From Thermoplasmata archaeon (GTDB lineage Archaea; Thermoplasmatota; Thermoplasmata; Methanomassiliicoccales; Methanomethylophilaceae), in assembly GCA_015063245.1 (NCBI GenBank), contig SUSV01000011.1, forward strand, positions 1-44,178: 44,178 nucleotides of DNA, given 5' to 3'. Positions 31,090 through 40,411 of the stretch are shown one piece after another; position 1 is the stretch's first letter; every line of letters begins with the position of its first letter. A model generated the notes under the pieces. The model searched no databases and had not been told where the DNA came from. It saw only the letters and a program-made list of their open reading frames with translations. The position numbers and the translations under genes are program-made.

Positions 31090-34000
31090 TTGACAAAATC
31101 AGCATTGGTTATCGGAGGAGGAATTGCAGGTATTCAGGCGTCGCTTGATCTTGCAGACAGGGACATTCACGTCTACCTTGTGGAGAAAGACCCCACAATC
31201 GGTGGAATCATGTGCCGTCTCGACAAGACATTCCCTACGAACGACTGTTCCGCTTGTATCCTCTCGCCTAAGATGGCGGATTGTAACGGACACCCCAACA
31301 TCGATGTTCTGACCTACCACGAGGTCCAGAAGGTCGAGGGTGAGGCAGGAAACTTCAAGGTCACCGTCCTCAAGAAGGCCAGGTACGTAAACCCCAAGGA
31401 GTGTACCGGCTGTGGAGACTGTATGGCAAAGTGTCCTGTCAAGAACATCCCGGACAAGTACGAGTTCGGACTCACCAACAGAAAAGCGATCTACATCCCC
31501 CATGCACAGGCTGTGCCCAGGGTCGCTGTTATCGATTCAACAGTTTGTATGAAACTCACCAAGGACAAGTGCGGTAACTGTTTCAAGGCATGCGGTAAGG
31601 GAGCAATCCACTACGATGACAAGGACGAGCTTATCACACTCGATGTCGGATCCATCATCGCCGCGACCGGATTCAAGGTTTGGGACGCAAACGTCGCAAC
31701 CGAGTACGGATACGGCAGGTTCCAGAACGTCGTCACCGCAATCGAGTACGAGAGGATCATGTGCGCATCCGGACCTCACAGGGGACACATCGTCTGCCCC
31801 TCCAACGGAGAGGCCCCCAAGAAGATCGCATACATCCAGTGCTGCGGATCCAGGTCCCAGAAGAAGGGCTGGAAGAAGTACTGTTCATCTGTCTGCTGTA
31901 TGTACGCAACCAAGCAGGCAATGATCACCAAGGAGCACGGAGACGTCCAGGAGGACATCTTCTTCATGGATATCAGGTCCTACGGAAAGGAGTTCGAGGC
32001 CTACATCGAGCGCGGACAGAAAGAGTACGGAATCAACATGCACCGCGGTGCACGTGTCTCCAACATCGAGGAGGACCCCGTAACAAAGAAGCTCATCATC
32101 AACTACACCGATGACAAGAACGACGGAGTCTCCGAGGAGTTCGACATGGCCGTCCTGTCCATCGGACTCACACCTCCCGACGGAGCAGAGGAGTTCGCCA
32201 AGACACTCGGAATCGAGCTCAACGAGTACGGATTCTGTAAGACTACAGTCTTCCACCCCCTCGAGACAACCAGGCCCGGAATCTTCGTTACCGGAGCCTT
32301 CGCAGCACCCAAGGACATCCCCACATCCGTCGCAGAGGCATGCGGATCATCCGCAAAGGCCGGAGCGTGGATCGTCGGCAAGGACTTCGAGCCCTGCGCT
32401 CCCAAGGTCTACCCCGCAGAGAAGGATGTCGAGGGCAAGGAGCCCAGGGTCGGAGTATGGGTCTGCCACTGCGGTATCAACATCGGATCAGTGGTCGACG
32501 TCCCCGCAGTCGCAGAGTACGCGAAGACACTCCCCGGAGTCGTCATGTCCACAGAGTCACAGTACGCATGCGCACAGGACTGCCTCGAGGCAATCTCCAA
32601 GGCAATCCAGGAGAACGACCTCAACAGGGTCGTCGTCGCATCCTGTACACCCAGGACACACGAGCCCCTCTTCAGGGAGGCATGCAGGAATGGAGGACTC
32701 AACAAGTACCTGTTCAACATGGCAAACATCCGTGACCAGTGCTCATGGATTCACATGCACGCCCACGAGGAAGCCACCGCAAAGGCAAAGGACCTTCTCA
32801 GGATGGCTATCGCAAAGGCATGCCTGCTCGAGCCTCTCGAGGGTTCAGAGATTCCCGTCACACAGGCGGCAGCAGTCATCGGTGGAGGTATCACCGGAAT
32901 GAACGCCGCACTGGACATCGCAGCTCAGGGATACCCCGTCCACATCGTGGAGAGGGAGAAGGAGCTCGGAGGATTCGCACGCAACTTCAACTTCAAGGAA
33001 GACGGAGTCGCAGTCGCAGATTACCTCGCAGACCTCATCAAGAAGGTCAACGATGAGAAGCTCATCACCGTCCACACCGGAGTCACCGTCAAGGACATCC
33101 CCGGATTCAAGGGTAACTTCGAGCTCCAGCTCAGCGACGGAACAAAGGCCCCCATCGGAGCAGTTCTCTTCGCAGTCGGAGCAGCCCAGTACCAGCCCAC
33201 CGAGTACAACTACGGAAAGGACGCAAAGGTCGTCACGCAGATCGACCTCGAGAAGAAGATCGAGGACGGCAGCTTCAACGGCAAGGACGTCGCATTCATC
33301 AGCTGTATCGGATCCAGGAACGACAAGGTACACTACTGTTCACGTGTCTGCTGCGCATCCATGCTCAGGAACGCGATCAAGATCAAGATGAAGGACCCCA
33401 CAGCCAATGTCACCATCATCCACAAGGACATCAGGACATACGGATACCGCGAGGAGCTCTACCTCAAGGCATGCCAGGCAGGAGTCAGGTTCTTCAGGTA
33501 CCCCGTTGAGAACGAGCTGCCCGCATACGACGGAAACGTCGTCAAGGCATACGACGCAACACTCGGCGAAGAGCTCGAGGTCCCCGTCGACACACTCGTC
33601 CTCGCAACCGGTATCGCACCTCTCAGGGAGGAGAAGGAAGAGCTCGCCAAGATGGTCAAGGTCCCCATCTCCAAGGATGGATTCTACTTCGAGGCACACC
33701 AGAAGCTCAGGCCCGTCGACTTCGCAACCGAGGGAGTTTACGTAGCAGGAGCAGCACACTGGCCCAAGTTCATGGACGAGTGTATCGCCCAGGCTTCCGG
33801 AGCAGCTTCCAGGATGCTGACAGTCATCTCCAAGTCAAAGTACGTATCCGAGGGTATCGTCGCAACATCCAACCCCGCCCGCTGTGACGGATGCGGTGTC
33901 TGCGTAGGATGCTGTGATTACAACGCAATCTCACTCGTCGAGCAGCCCAACGGAGCATTCAAGAGCTTCGTCAACGCTGGACTCTGTAAGGGATGCGGAA

Positions 34001-34110
34001 GCTGTGTAGCATCCTGTCCCGCCGGAGCGATGGAGCAGAGAGGATTCAGGAACAAGCAGATCTGCGCCGAGATCGACGCATGTCTCGATTTCCCCGTAGG
34101 AGGTCAGTGA
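31090..34110 (+). CDS. hdrA: HdrA-type heterodisulfide reductase subunit A with an extra N-terminal FAD/ferredoxin module
   Basis: 1006 residues. Residues 1-450 form a complete module: FAD-binding VIGGGIAGIQASLDLAD, the cysteine motif DKTFPTNDCSACILSPKM, ferredoxin CTGCGDCMAKCP and a second cluster CGNCFKACGKG. From about 455 the usual HdrA N-terminal segment appears (VCHCGINIGSVVDVPAVAEY, VASCTPRTHEPLFREAC), followed by a second FAD domain (VIGGGITGMNAALDIA) without its own ferredoxin insert, and a C-terminal 2x[4Fe-4S] domain (CDGCGVCVGCC, CKGCGSCVASCP). HdrA bifurcates electrons from H2 (via MvhADG) to ferredoxin and the heterodisulfide. TTG is the start: GGAGG is 7 bases upstream, while the nearer ATG meets a stop after one codon. 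Codon use is strongly biased, as in highly expressed genes. Confidence 0.95.
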   Translation: MTKSALVIGGGIAGIQASLDLADRDIHVYLVEKDPTIGGIMCRLDKTFPTNDCSACILSPKMADCNGHPNIDVLTYHEVQKVEGEAGNFKVTVLKKARYVNPKECTGCGDCMAKCPVKNIPDKYEFGLTNRKAIYIPHAQAVPRVAVIDSTVCMKLTKDKCGNCFKACGKGAIHYDDKDELITLDVGSIIAATGFKVWDANVATEYGYGRFQNVVTAIEYERIMCASGPHRGHIVCPSNGEAPKKIAYIQCCGSRSQKKGWKKYCSSVCCMYATKQAMITKEHGDVQEDIFFMDIRSYGKEFEAYIERGQKEYGINMHRGARVSNIEEDPVTKKLIINYTDDKNDGVSEEFDMAVLSIGLTPPDGAEEFAKTLGIELNEYGFCKTTVFHPLETTRPGIFVTGAFAAPKDIPTSVAEACGSSAKAGAWIVGKDFEPCAPKVYPAEKDVEGKEPRVGVWVCHCGINIGSVVDVPAVAEYAKTLPGVVMSTESQYACAQDCLEAISKAIQENDLNRVVVASCTPRTHEPLFREACRNGGLNKYLFNMANIRDQCSWIHMHAHEEATAKAKDLLRMAIAKACLLEPLEGSEIPVTQAAAVIGGGITGMNAALDIAAQGYPVHIVEREKELGGFARNFNFKEDGVAVADYLADLIKKVNDEKLITVHTGVTVKDIPGFKGNFELQLSDGTKAPIGAVLFAVGAAQYQPTEYNYGKDAKVVTQIDLEKKIEDGSFNGKDVAFISCIGSRNDKVHYCSRVCCASMLRNAIKIKMKDPTANVTIIHKDIRTYGYREELYLKACQAGVRFFRYPVENELPAYDGNVVKAYDATLGEELEVPVDTLVLATGIAPLREEKEELAKMVKVPISKDGFYFEAHQKLRPVDFATEGVYVAGAAHWPKFMDECIAQASGAASRMLTVISKSKYVSEGIVATSNPARCDGCGVCVGCCDYNAISLVEQPNGAFKSFVNAGLCKGCGSCVASCPAGAMEQRGFRNKQICAEIDACLDFPVGGQ

Positions 34111-34530
34111 ATGGCAGACTTTGAACCAAGGATTGTAACATTCTGCTGCAACTGGTGTTCATACGCCGGTGCAGACGGAGCAGGAGTTGCTAGGCTGCAG
34201 ATGCCTACCAACTTCCGTATCATCAGGACAATGTGCTCAGCACGTGTCGACCCCGAGTTCGTCCTCAGGGCGTTCTCAAAGGGAGCGGACGGAGTCATGG
34301 TCCTCGGATGTCACCCTGCAGACTGCCACTACATCGGCGGTAACTACAGGGCCAGGAGAAGAATCGCACTCCTCAGGATGATCCTCGAGCAGTACGGATT
34401 CGACCCCAAGAGACTCAAACTCGAGTGGGTTTCCGCTTCAGAGGGAGAGAAATTCCAGACAACGGTCGTGAACTTCGTTGAGACCATCAAGGAGCTCGGA
34501 CCCACACCTCTCAAGAAGGAGGCTAACTGA
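34111..34530 (+). CDS. mvhD: F420-non-reducing hydrogenase iron-sulfur subunit D
   Basis: 139 residues. The cysteine motifs TFCCNWCSYAGAD and LGCHPADCHYIGGN bind the [2Fe-2S] cluster; RRRIALLRMILEQYGFD is family-typical. MvhD passes electrons from the hydrogenase (MvhGA) to HdrA. The ATG follows the hdrA stop with no gap (TGAATG). Confidence 0.97.
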   Translation: MADFEPRIVTFCCNWCSYAGADGAGVARLQMPTNFRIIRTMCSARVDPEFVLRAFSKGADGVMVLGCHPADCHYIGGNYRARRRIALLRMILEQYGFDPKRLKLEWVSASEGEKFQTTVVNFVETIKELGPTPLKKEAN

Positions 34531-34531
34531 T

Positions 34532-35743
34532 ATGGGATTCTTTGATAAGTTATTCAAGAAGAAGGACAAGAAGGAGAAGGCAGCACCCGCAGACAACAAG
34601 GCAGCCGCTGCAGACAAGAAGGCAGCAGCGCCCGCCGCAGCACCTGCAGGCGAGGTCGAGCAGATCGGTCTCCAGGCCGCAGACCTCGGAGAGCTTCTCC
34701 CCGGAGCGCCTCCAGGAGGAAAATTCAAGCTCGCCATCTACTGGGCAGCAGCCTGCGGAGGATGCGACGTCTCGATTCTCGATACCAACGAGAGGATCCT
34801 CACCATCGGTGACATGGCAGACATCGTTATGTGGCCTATCGCAGCCGACGGAAAGGAGAAGGACATCGAGGCAATGGAGGACGGCGAGATCCTCGTCTCC
34901 CTCATCTCAGGAGCAATCAGGAACTCAGAGAACGAACACATGGTCAAGCTGCTCAGGCAGAAGTCCAAGGTCGTTGTCGCATACGGAACCTGCGCATGCT
35001 TCGGAGGAAGCCCCGCACTGGCGAACCTCGTTCCCGGAGAGTCCAAGGAGATCCTGGACTACGTCTACACCAAGACCCCCACATCCGCGAACTTCCAGAG
35101 CACATACCACAGCGATGCACCCGTCATCCCCCAGACCAGCACAACGGTCCCCGAGGGAGAGCTCACGCTGCCCGTGCTCTACGACACAGTCAGGACACTG
35201 GACCAGGTCGTCGACGTGGACTACTACATCCCTGGATGCCCCCCTCTCCAGGAGTCGATCAGCCAGCTGCTCAAGGCAGTTGCCGACTTCGCATACAACG
35301 GAGTACCCCTCCCGCCCAAGGGAACGGAGGTCGGAGTCACAACAAAGACCCTCTGTGAGGAGTGCCCCAGGCACAAAGAGAATCTTAGAATTTCGCACAT
35401 CTACGAGCCCTACGAGATCGACGTCAAGCCTGACGTATGTCTGATGGACCAGGGAATCCTGTGCCTCGGACCCGCGACCGTAGGAGGATGCGGTGCAAGG
35501 TGTACCAAGGTAGGCCAGCCCTGCCGCGGATGCTACGGACCCACAGCAGATGTTCAGGAGCACGGAGCCAGTGTCTTCACCGCAATCGCTTCAATGTTCC
35601 CCATCCGTGAGGACGATGGAATCATCGGAGAGGATGAGATCATCAAGATCATGTCAGAAGTCAAGGATCCCCTTGGATACTTCTACGCATTCACTCTCGG
35701 TAAGTCCTTGATCAAGAAAGCAGTTGTAGAAGGAGGTCAGTGA
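34532..35743 (+). CDS. mvhG: F420-non-reducing [NiFe] hydrogenase small subunit with basic N-terminal extension
   Basis: 403 residues from the ATG at 34532, with AGGAGG upstream. The first 45 residues are unusual: a short amphipathic basic start (MGFFDKLFKKKDKKEK) and an alanine/lysine-rich linker. The hydrogenase small subunit then begins: YWAAACGGCDVSI (proximal cluster), GTCACFGGSPA, IPGCPP, and the later cysteines in CEECPRHKEN, GGCGARC and QPCRGCYGP for the medial and distal clusters. It relays electrons from the NiFe site to MvhD. One base separates it from the mvhA start. Confidence 0.94.
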   Translation: MGFFDKLFKKKDKKEKAAPADNKAAAADKKAAAPAAAPAGEVEQIGLQAADLGELLPGAPPGGKFKLAIYWAAACGGCDVSILDTNERILTIGDMADIVMWPIAADGKEKDIEAMEDGEILVSLISGAIRNSENEHMVKLLRQKSKVVVAYGTCACFGGSPALANLVPGESKEILDYVYTKTPTSANFQSTYHSDAPVIPQTSTTVPEGELTLPVLYDTVRTLDQVVDVDYYIPGCPPLQESISQLLKAVADFAYNGVPLPPKGTEVGVTTKTLCEECPRHKENLRISHIYEPYEIDVKPDVCLMDQGILCLGPATVGGCGARCTKVGQPCRGCYGPTADVQEHGASVFTAIASMFPIREDDGIIGEDEIIKIMSEVKDPLGYFYAFTLGKSLIKKAVVEGGQ

Positions 35744-35744
35744 A

Positions 35745-37262
35745 ATGGCAGGACCAATCATTTGGGATGACAAGCAGAAGGTCACCGGAAACAGGGTGAC
35801 AGTCGATCCTATCACACGTCTCGAGGGACACGGAAAGATCGAGATCTTCCTTGATGACAAGGGAGACGTTACGAACGCATACTGGCAGGTTCCCGAGCTC
35901 AGGGGATTCGAGAGATTCTGTATCGGAAGGAAGGTCACAGAGCTCAACCAGATCACCGCAAGGCTGTGCGGAGTGTGCCCCGGTGCACACCACCTCGCAT
36001 CCACCAAGGCGATCGACGGATGTTTCAACACGAAGCCCACAGACACAGCATTCCTCATCAGGGATCTGTTCTACCAGGCACACTTCGTGCACAGTCACAT
36101 CGCTCACTTCTACGCCCTCGCCGCACCCGACTTCGTCTGCGGACCTGCAGCACCCGCTGCAGAGAGGAACGTCCTCGGAGTCGTAGGCCGTGTCGGTCTC
36201 GAGCTCGGAGGAGAAGTCCTCAAGGCAAGGAAGGAGGCCCAGCTGATCCAGGCTATCATCGGAGGAAAGCCCACTCACCCCGTGATGGGAGTTCCCGGTG
36301 GAGTCTCCAAGGCCATCAGCAAGGAGGAGCAGAAGGAGATCATCGGCTACGCCGAGCACATGCTCGAGTTCGCCAAGACCTCCATGACAGTCTTCAACGA
36401 CGTCGTCCTTGCAAACAAGGATTACATGGACATCGTCCTCAACCCCGACCTCTACTACCACGAGACCTACCACATGGGACTCGTCAACGAGAAGGGACAG
36501 TTCGAAGTCCACGACGGAAAGGTCAAGGTCGTCGACCAGAAGGGCAACGACCACTGCATGTACGACCCCTACGATTACCTCGACAACATCGGAGAGGCAA
36601 TCGAGCCCTGGTCCTACGAGAAGTTCCCCTACCTCCTGAAACCCGGATACAAGGGACTCGTCGACGGACCCGACAGCGGTCTGTACAGAGCATCACCCCT
36701 TTCCAGGCTCAACGTCGCAAAGGAGATGCCCACACCCATCGCTCAGCAGGAGCTCGAGAGATACAGGGGAATCCTCAAGGACGCAGGAGTCAACGGACCC
36801 TGCCAGTTCACCCTTGCGACACACTGGGCAAGGATCATCGAGCTGATCTGCTGCGCAGAGAAGTGTCTCGAGGACGCAAAGAACCCCGATCTCACGAACG
36901 GTGACATCAAGCAGAAGGACATCACACCCGGCGGACGCGGTGTCGGATGTGTCGAGGCTCCCAGAGGAACACTCACACACGACTACACCTGCGACGAGAA
37001 CGGAATCGTGACATCCTGTAACCTGGTCGTCGGAACAACCAACAACAACGGACCCATCTGTATGGACGTTGCAAAGGTCGCCAAGGGACTCATCCACAAC
37101 TTCGAGGTCTCCCCTGGTCTCCTGAACATGGTTGAGATGGCATTCAGGGCATACGACCCCTGCAACTCCTGTGCAACCCACAGCCTGCCCGGTCAGATGC
37201 CTCTGACAGCGGTCATCAAGAACGCTGACGGATCCGTCTACGACACCATCACTCGCAACTGA
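35745..37262 (+). CDS. mvhA: F420-non-reducing [NiFe] hydrogenase large subunit
   Basis: 505 residues. DPITRLEGHGKIEIF is the family start. The nickel-iron ligands are in RLCGVCPGAHH (N-terminal CxxC) and YDPCNSCATH (C-terminal DPCxxCxxH). The 26 residues after that histidine (SLPGQMPLTAVIK...) should be removed by a maturation endopeptidase, which is not in the window. It oxidises H2 for the Hdr complex. Last gene of the operon; a hairpin follows. Confidence 0.97.
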   Translation: MAGPIIWDDKQKVTGNRVTVDPITRLEGHGKIEIFLDDKGDVTNAYWQVPELRGFERFCIGRKVTELNQITARLCGVCPGAHHLASTKAIDGCFNTKPTDTAFLIRDLFYQAHFVHSHIAHFYALAAPDFVCGPAAPAAERNVLGVVGRVGLELGGEVLKARKEAQLIQAIIGGKPTHPVMGVPGGVSKAISKEEQKEIIGYAEHMLEFAKTSMTVFNDVVLANKDYMDIVLNPDLYYHETYHMGLVNEKGQFEVHDGKVKVVDQKGNDHCMYDPYDYLDNIGEAIEPWSYEKFPYLLKPGYKGLVDGPDSGLYRASPLSRLNVAKEMPTPIAQQELERYRGILKDAGVNGPCQFTLATHWARIIELICCAEKCLEDAKNPDLTNGDIKQKDITPGGRGVGCVEAPRGTLTHDYTCDENGIVTSCNLVVGTTNNNGPICMDVAKVAKGLIHNFEVSPGLLNMVEMAFRAYDPCNSCATHSLPGQMPLTAVIKNADGSVYDTITRN

Positions 37263-37274
37263 GTCTAAAACCGC

Positions 37275-37312
37275 GGGAGGGGAAACCCTCCCCACCCTTT
37301 AATTTTGTAATT
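37275..37312 (+). terminator. terminator of the hdrA-mvhDGA operon
   Basis: Perfect 7-bp stem GGGAGGG (37275-37281), GAAA loop, CCCTCCC (37286-37292), then a T-rich tail, 13 bases past the mvhA stop. Confidence 0.75.
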
Positions 37313-37333
37313 ATTTGAAAAAACGATACGCGC

Positions 37334-38128
37334 TCAGCTGTACTTCGCGCGTGTCTTAGGGTCTTGATTGAACCTGTTGTTCTCGCGTCCCTTGATCATA
37401 TTGTTGGAACGTTTGCCGAGACAGATGCCGTCGAGAAGGTAAAGGCTGGCGTTGTCAAGGTCGAGAAGGTCGCTGTTGAGGATAGGGCCGAGCATCTCCT
37501 CCCCGATGACGTTGACCGGGGAGCCTCCGAGCATCCTGTTGAATGCCGGCACCACGATGAAGTTCTTCGGCAGCGCAGGATATCTGGGATCCTCGGTCTT
37601 GCCGAACTCGCCCCTGAACCAGCAGGGCTCGGTCATCTGCCTTCCCACTCCGTCGCGGAACATGACCGCAGGGTGGTTGTGGGCCATGACGAGCGTATCG
37701 CAGGCCATGACCTCCTCTGACGGCCATGTATGGCCGTGAACAAGGCCCACGTCCTCGATCTTGATACCAGACGCTGGGCGTATCCTCACCTTTGACGGAA
37801 GGAACTCCTCTATCATGGTATCGTGATTGCCGCGAACGACATCGATCATATCGAAGCGTTCGAAGAGGCTCTCGAAGAAATCGGGGATCTCCCTGTACTC
37901 CTGCTTGGTGGAGCCGGGGACTGAATCCTTCACATCGCCGATGACGACCAGTCTGTTGATGTCCTCGTCAGCGGCATCCAATATCGCCTGATGCATATCC
38001 TCGGTATGCGATGTGAGATGGAATCCCTTGGATCTGAGATGTGATTCCACCCCTATGTGCAGATCCGCTATGACAAGACTGTTCCCCGCTTTCAGTGCGG
38101 GTATGCCGTAGACCGGCTGAAGATCCAT
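37334..38128 (-). CDS. archaeal metallophosphoesterase (calcineurin-like)
   Basis: 264 residues from the ATG at 38128 (GTG at 38134 is possible; GGAGTG upstream). Metal-binding motifs of the calcineurin-like fold: IADLHIG (DxH), VVIGDVKDSV (GDxxD-like), VVRGNHDTMI (GNHD), VHGHTWPS and MAHNHPAVMF (the GHxH equivalents). The MJ0037-type archaeal group has unknown substrates; SbcD-like nuclease or cyclic-nucleotide activity cannot be told apart here. It overlaps or abuts the stop of the NAD(P)HX repair gene, so the two are one operon. Confidence 0.88.
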   Translation of the reverse strand: MDLQPVYGIPALKAGNSLVIADLHIGVESHLRSKGFHLTSHTEDMHQAILDAADEDINRLVVIGDVKDSVPGSTKQEYREIPDFFESLFERFDMIDVVRGNHDTMIEEFLPSKVRIRPASGIKIEDVGLVHGHTWPSEEVMACDTLVMAHNHPAVMFRDGVGRQMTEPCWFRGEFGKTEDPRYPALPKNFIVVPAFNRMLGGSPVNVIGEEMLGPILNSDLLDLDNASLYLLDGICLGKRSNNMIKGRENNRFNQDPKTRAKYS

Positions 38129-38130
38129 CT

Positions 38131-39513
38131 TCACTCCAGGTTGTCCCTGAGAACATGGGGGATCTCATCGATGACGTCGGTCGCGATGAGTCCGTACGAC
38201 TTGTCCTTGAAGGCATACTCTCCGGCCCTTCCGGTGAGGAATGCTCCCAGAGCCGCTGCTTCCATCGGACTGAGTCCCTTGGACAGGAGCGCTGCGACGG
38301 ATCCCGAGAGAACATCCCCGGTACCTGCTCCGGTCATGGCAGGGTTGCCTGACCTGTTGTATCTGGTCGCATTACCGTCGGTGATGGTGTCGACCTGACC
38401 CTTCAGGAGGAGCACGACATTCATCTCTCTGGCGAGCGCCTCAGGCCCGGTATACTCCGGGTCGAGTTTGCGGAACTCACCCTTGTGGGGCGTAAGCACC
38501 GTGGGGGTGAGGATCTCCATTCCCGTGATGGCCGTGAGCGCATCCGCATCGATGACCATCGGGATCTTGCATTTCCTGACGAACTCCTTGACGGCGAGCA
38601 TCGTATCGGGATCCTTCCCGATTCCGGGGCCGATCAGGACCGCATTGTAGTTGAGCGACTCAGAGAGCAGCATATCCACGGATTCGGATGTTAGATGGTC
38701 TCCCGGAAGAGGGGTGATCATGAGCACCGGGCAGTAGGTGGATATGGCGGTAGCGACGTTGGAAGGGGTGTAGAGCCTCACGATGTCCGCTCCTGTGCGG
38801 AGTGCGGACATGGAGCACATCGTGGGTGCACCGAAGTAGGGCCCTCCTGCGATGATCATCAGCCTTCCGTTCTCTCCCTTGTGGCTGTTCTCGTCAGGTA
38901 CGGGGTACCTGAGGACATCCCCGGGTCCGATGAACTTCATCGCATCCACCGGCACACCGACATCCGCTACAAGGATGTTGCCGCAGTTGTCGTTGTTCAT
39001 TCCCACTTTGACATCGTGGAATGTGATGGTGGTCTCGGGGACGATGGTGACGTCCGATCCTAGTCCCGAGGGGACATCCACGGACACGATGGGCAGTCCC
39101 GAGGCATTGGCCTCCAGGATGAATGACCTGTAAGGGTCCTTGATCTTTCCCCTGACACCGGTTCCCAGGGCGCAGTCGACGATGACATCGACGTTGTTAA
39201 GGAGCGACGAATCATAATCCTCGACCCTGCACTCCAGCTTGGAGTATCTCTCCCTGGCTATCTCCGAATGGATGTTGTTGGATCTTCTGAGCAGAGCTAC
39301 CGTGACCATGTCCGGATTCATCAGGAGCGCTGCGGCGAAGCCGTCCCCGCCGTTGTTCCCGGGTCCGCATACGAACAGGATGCGTGAATCGGGGAAGTAA
39401 TCCTTGAGGAATTTTGATACTGCCTTCCCTGCATTGTCCATAAGGGTCGCGACAGGTATTCCCAAGGCTTCTGAGTTAGCATCAATGACTCTTGAATCTA
39501 ATCCTGAAATCAT
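38131..39513 (-). CDS. nnr: bifunctional NAD(P)HX epimerase/dehydratase
   Basis: 460 residues. The N-terminal epimerase (NnrE, YjeF_N) shows CGPGNNGGDGFAAA and VDVPSGLGSD. The C-terminal dehydratase (NnrD, ribokinase-like) shows IIAGGPYFGAPTMCSMSAL, LTPHKGEF, LLLKGQVDTI and the catalytic NPAMTGAGTGDVLSG. It repairs hydrated NADH and NADPH using ATP or ADP. A phosphoesterase follows directly; SRP19 lies just upstream, four bases away on the same strand. Confidence 0.96.
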   Translation of the reverse strand: MISGLDSRVIDANSEALGIPVATLMDNAGKAVSKFLKDYFPDSRILFVCGPGNNGGDGFAAALLMNPDMVTVALLRRSNNIHSEIARERYSKLECRVEDYDSSLLNNVDVIVDCALGTGVRGKIKDPYRSFILEANASGLPIVSVDVPSGLGSDVTIVPETTITFHDVKVGMNNDNCGNILVADVGVPVDAMKFIGPGDVLRYPVPDENSHKGENGRLMIIAGGPYFGAPTMCSMSALRTGADIVRLYTPSNVATAISTYCPVLMITPLPGDHLTSESVDMLLSESLNYNAVLIGPGIGKDPDTMLAVKEFVRKCKIPMVIDADALTAITGMEILTPTVLTPHKGEFRKLDPEYTGPEALAREMNVVLLLKGQVDTITDGNATRYNRSGNPAMTGAGTGDVLSGSVAALLSKGLSPMEAAALGAFLTGRAGEYAFKDKSYGLIATDVIDEIPHVLRDNLE

Positions 39514-39517
39514 CCGA

Positions 39518-39814
39518 TCACCTGCTCTGGTTCTTTACAAGGACTTCTGCGATCTTCGGAAGAAGCTCCGTCTTGGACATGTCGGTCCTCTCGACGCGCA
39601 CGCATCCGTGCTTCGCACGGGGGAACTTGGGATAGGACATGTCCTCCAGGATCTCGTATTCGAGGTCCAGCATCATCGCGCCCTTGGCGATGAAATCGAG
39701 ATTCGGATTGGCAACGCAGAGGTTCTTGGGAAGCCTCCTGCCCTGTGCCCTTGTCAGATTGATATCGAAATACTCTGGCCAAAGGGTTATTGCAACGTCC
39801 GGATCGTAAGTCAT
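39518..39814 (-). CDS. srp19: signal recognition particle 19 kDa protein
   Basis: 98 residues. ITLWPEYFDINLTRAQGRRLP is the SRP19 signature (a WP.Y.D...T..EGR+vP pattern), followed by AVANPNLDFI-like text and a basic C-terminal half. It binds 7S RNA and helps SRP54 assembly. A TATA-like CTTATTAG near 39837-39844 suggests a leaderless transcript. Confidence 0.94.
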   Translation of the reverse strand: MTYDPDVAITLWPEYFDINLTRAQGRRLPKNLCVANPNLDFIAKGAMMLDLEYEILEDMSYPKFPRAKHGCVRVERTDMSKTELLPKIAEVLVKNQSR

Positions 39815-39875
39815 GGATGATGCATCGAAGATGTACTAATAAGGGTTTTGTTGAATGGTTCAAAAAGAAAGTGAC

Positions 39876-39894
39876 CTTACTCCAGAGGAGTAAG
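39876..39894 (-). terminator. terminator after rps8e
   Basis: Perfect 8-bp stem CTTACTCC/GGAGTAAG with a 3-base loop; on the minus strand a T-rich stretch (CTTTCTTTTT) follows. It lies 23 bases past the S8e stop. Confidence 0.7.
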
Positions 39895-39916
39895 TAAGAG
39901 GTTTGTGTCAATGTGA

Positions 39917-40297
39917 TTACTCAATGAGCACTGCGTTAACTGCTCCATCCTGGCCAGGCCTGGATGTGATGATTGCATCTCCGATCTCTGTGGAGATGGT
40001 GGCTCCCTTGTTCATGATGTTACGCTGAACGTAGTTGGGATCCGAGGGATTTGATTTAACTGTCAGGATCTTTGCCTTTGTGACCTTGTTGGTCTTCTTG
40101 TCCATGACATTTGCGTACTCTGTGCTGAGCATACCAACCTTGACACTTCCGCCCATTCCGCGATACTGCTTGAGACTCTGTCCTCCAAGCCTGGTGAACT
40201 GCTTCTCTCTGCTGATCTCGAATTTCCTCTTTCCCTGACTGGGGACGAGTCTGCCTCCAGTGGGCTTTCTGTTGGATTTACCCTGCCAAAGTGCCAT
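39917..40297 (-). CDS. rps8e: 30S ribosomal protein S8e
   Basis: 126 residues. MALWQGKSNRKPTGGRLVPS is the family start; GGSVKVGMLSTEYANVMD and NYVQRNIMNKGATISTEIGDA follow in the usual order. A TATA-like TTTTAAATAG lies about 30 bases upstream (near 40327-40337), and a hairpin terminator follows, so this is a single-gene transcript. Confidence 0.97.
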   Translation of the reverse strand: MALWQGKSNRKPTGGRLVPSQGKRKFEISREKQFTRLGGQSLKQYRGMGGSVKVGMLSTEYANVMDKKTNKVTKAKILTVKSNPSDPNYVQRNIMNKGATISTEIGDAIITSRPGQDGAVNAVLIE

Positions 40298-40411
40298 AGT
40301 AATCGACCCCTCTATTATAGTACTCTATTTAAAAGTTGCCAAGAATCGGGCGTGCGGCTCAAATCCTATGGATGCGGCACCGACGTATTTTTACTGTTTA
40401 TAGTTGATTCC

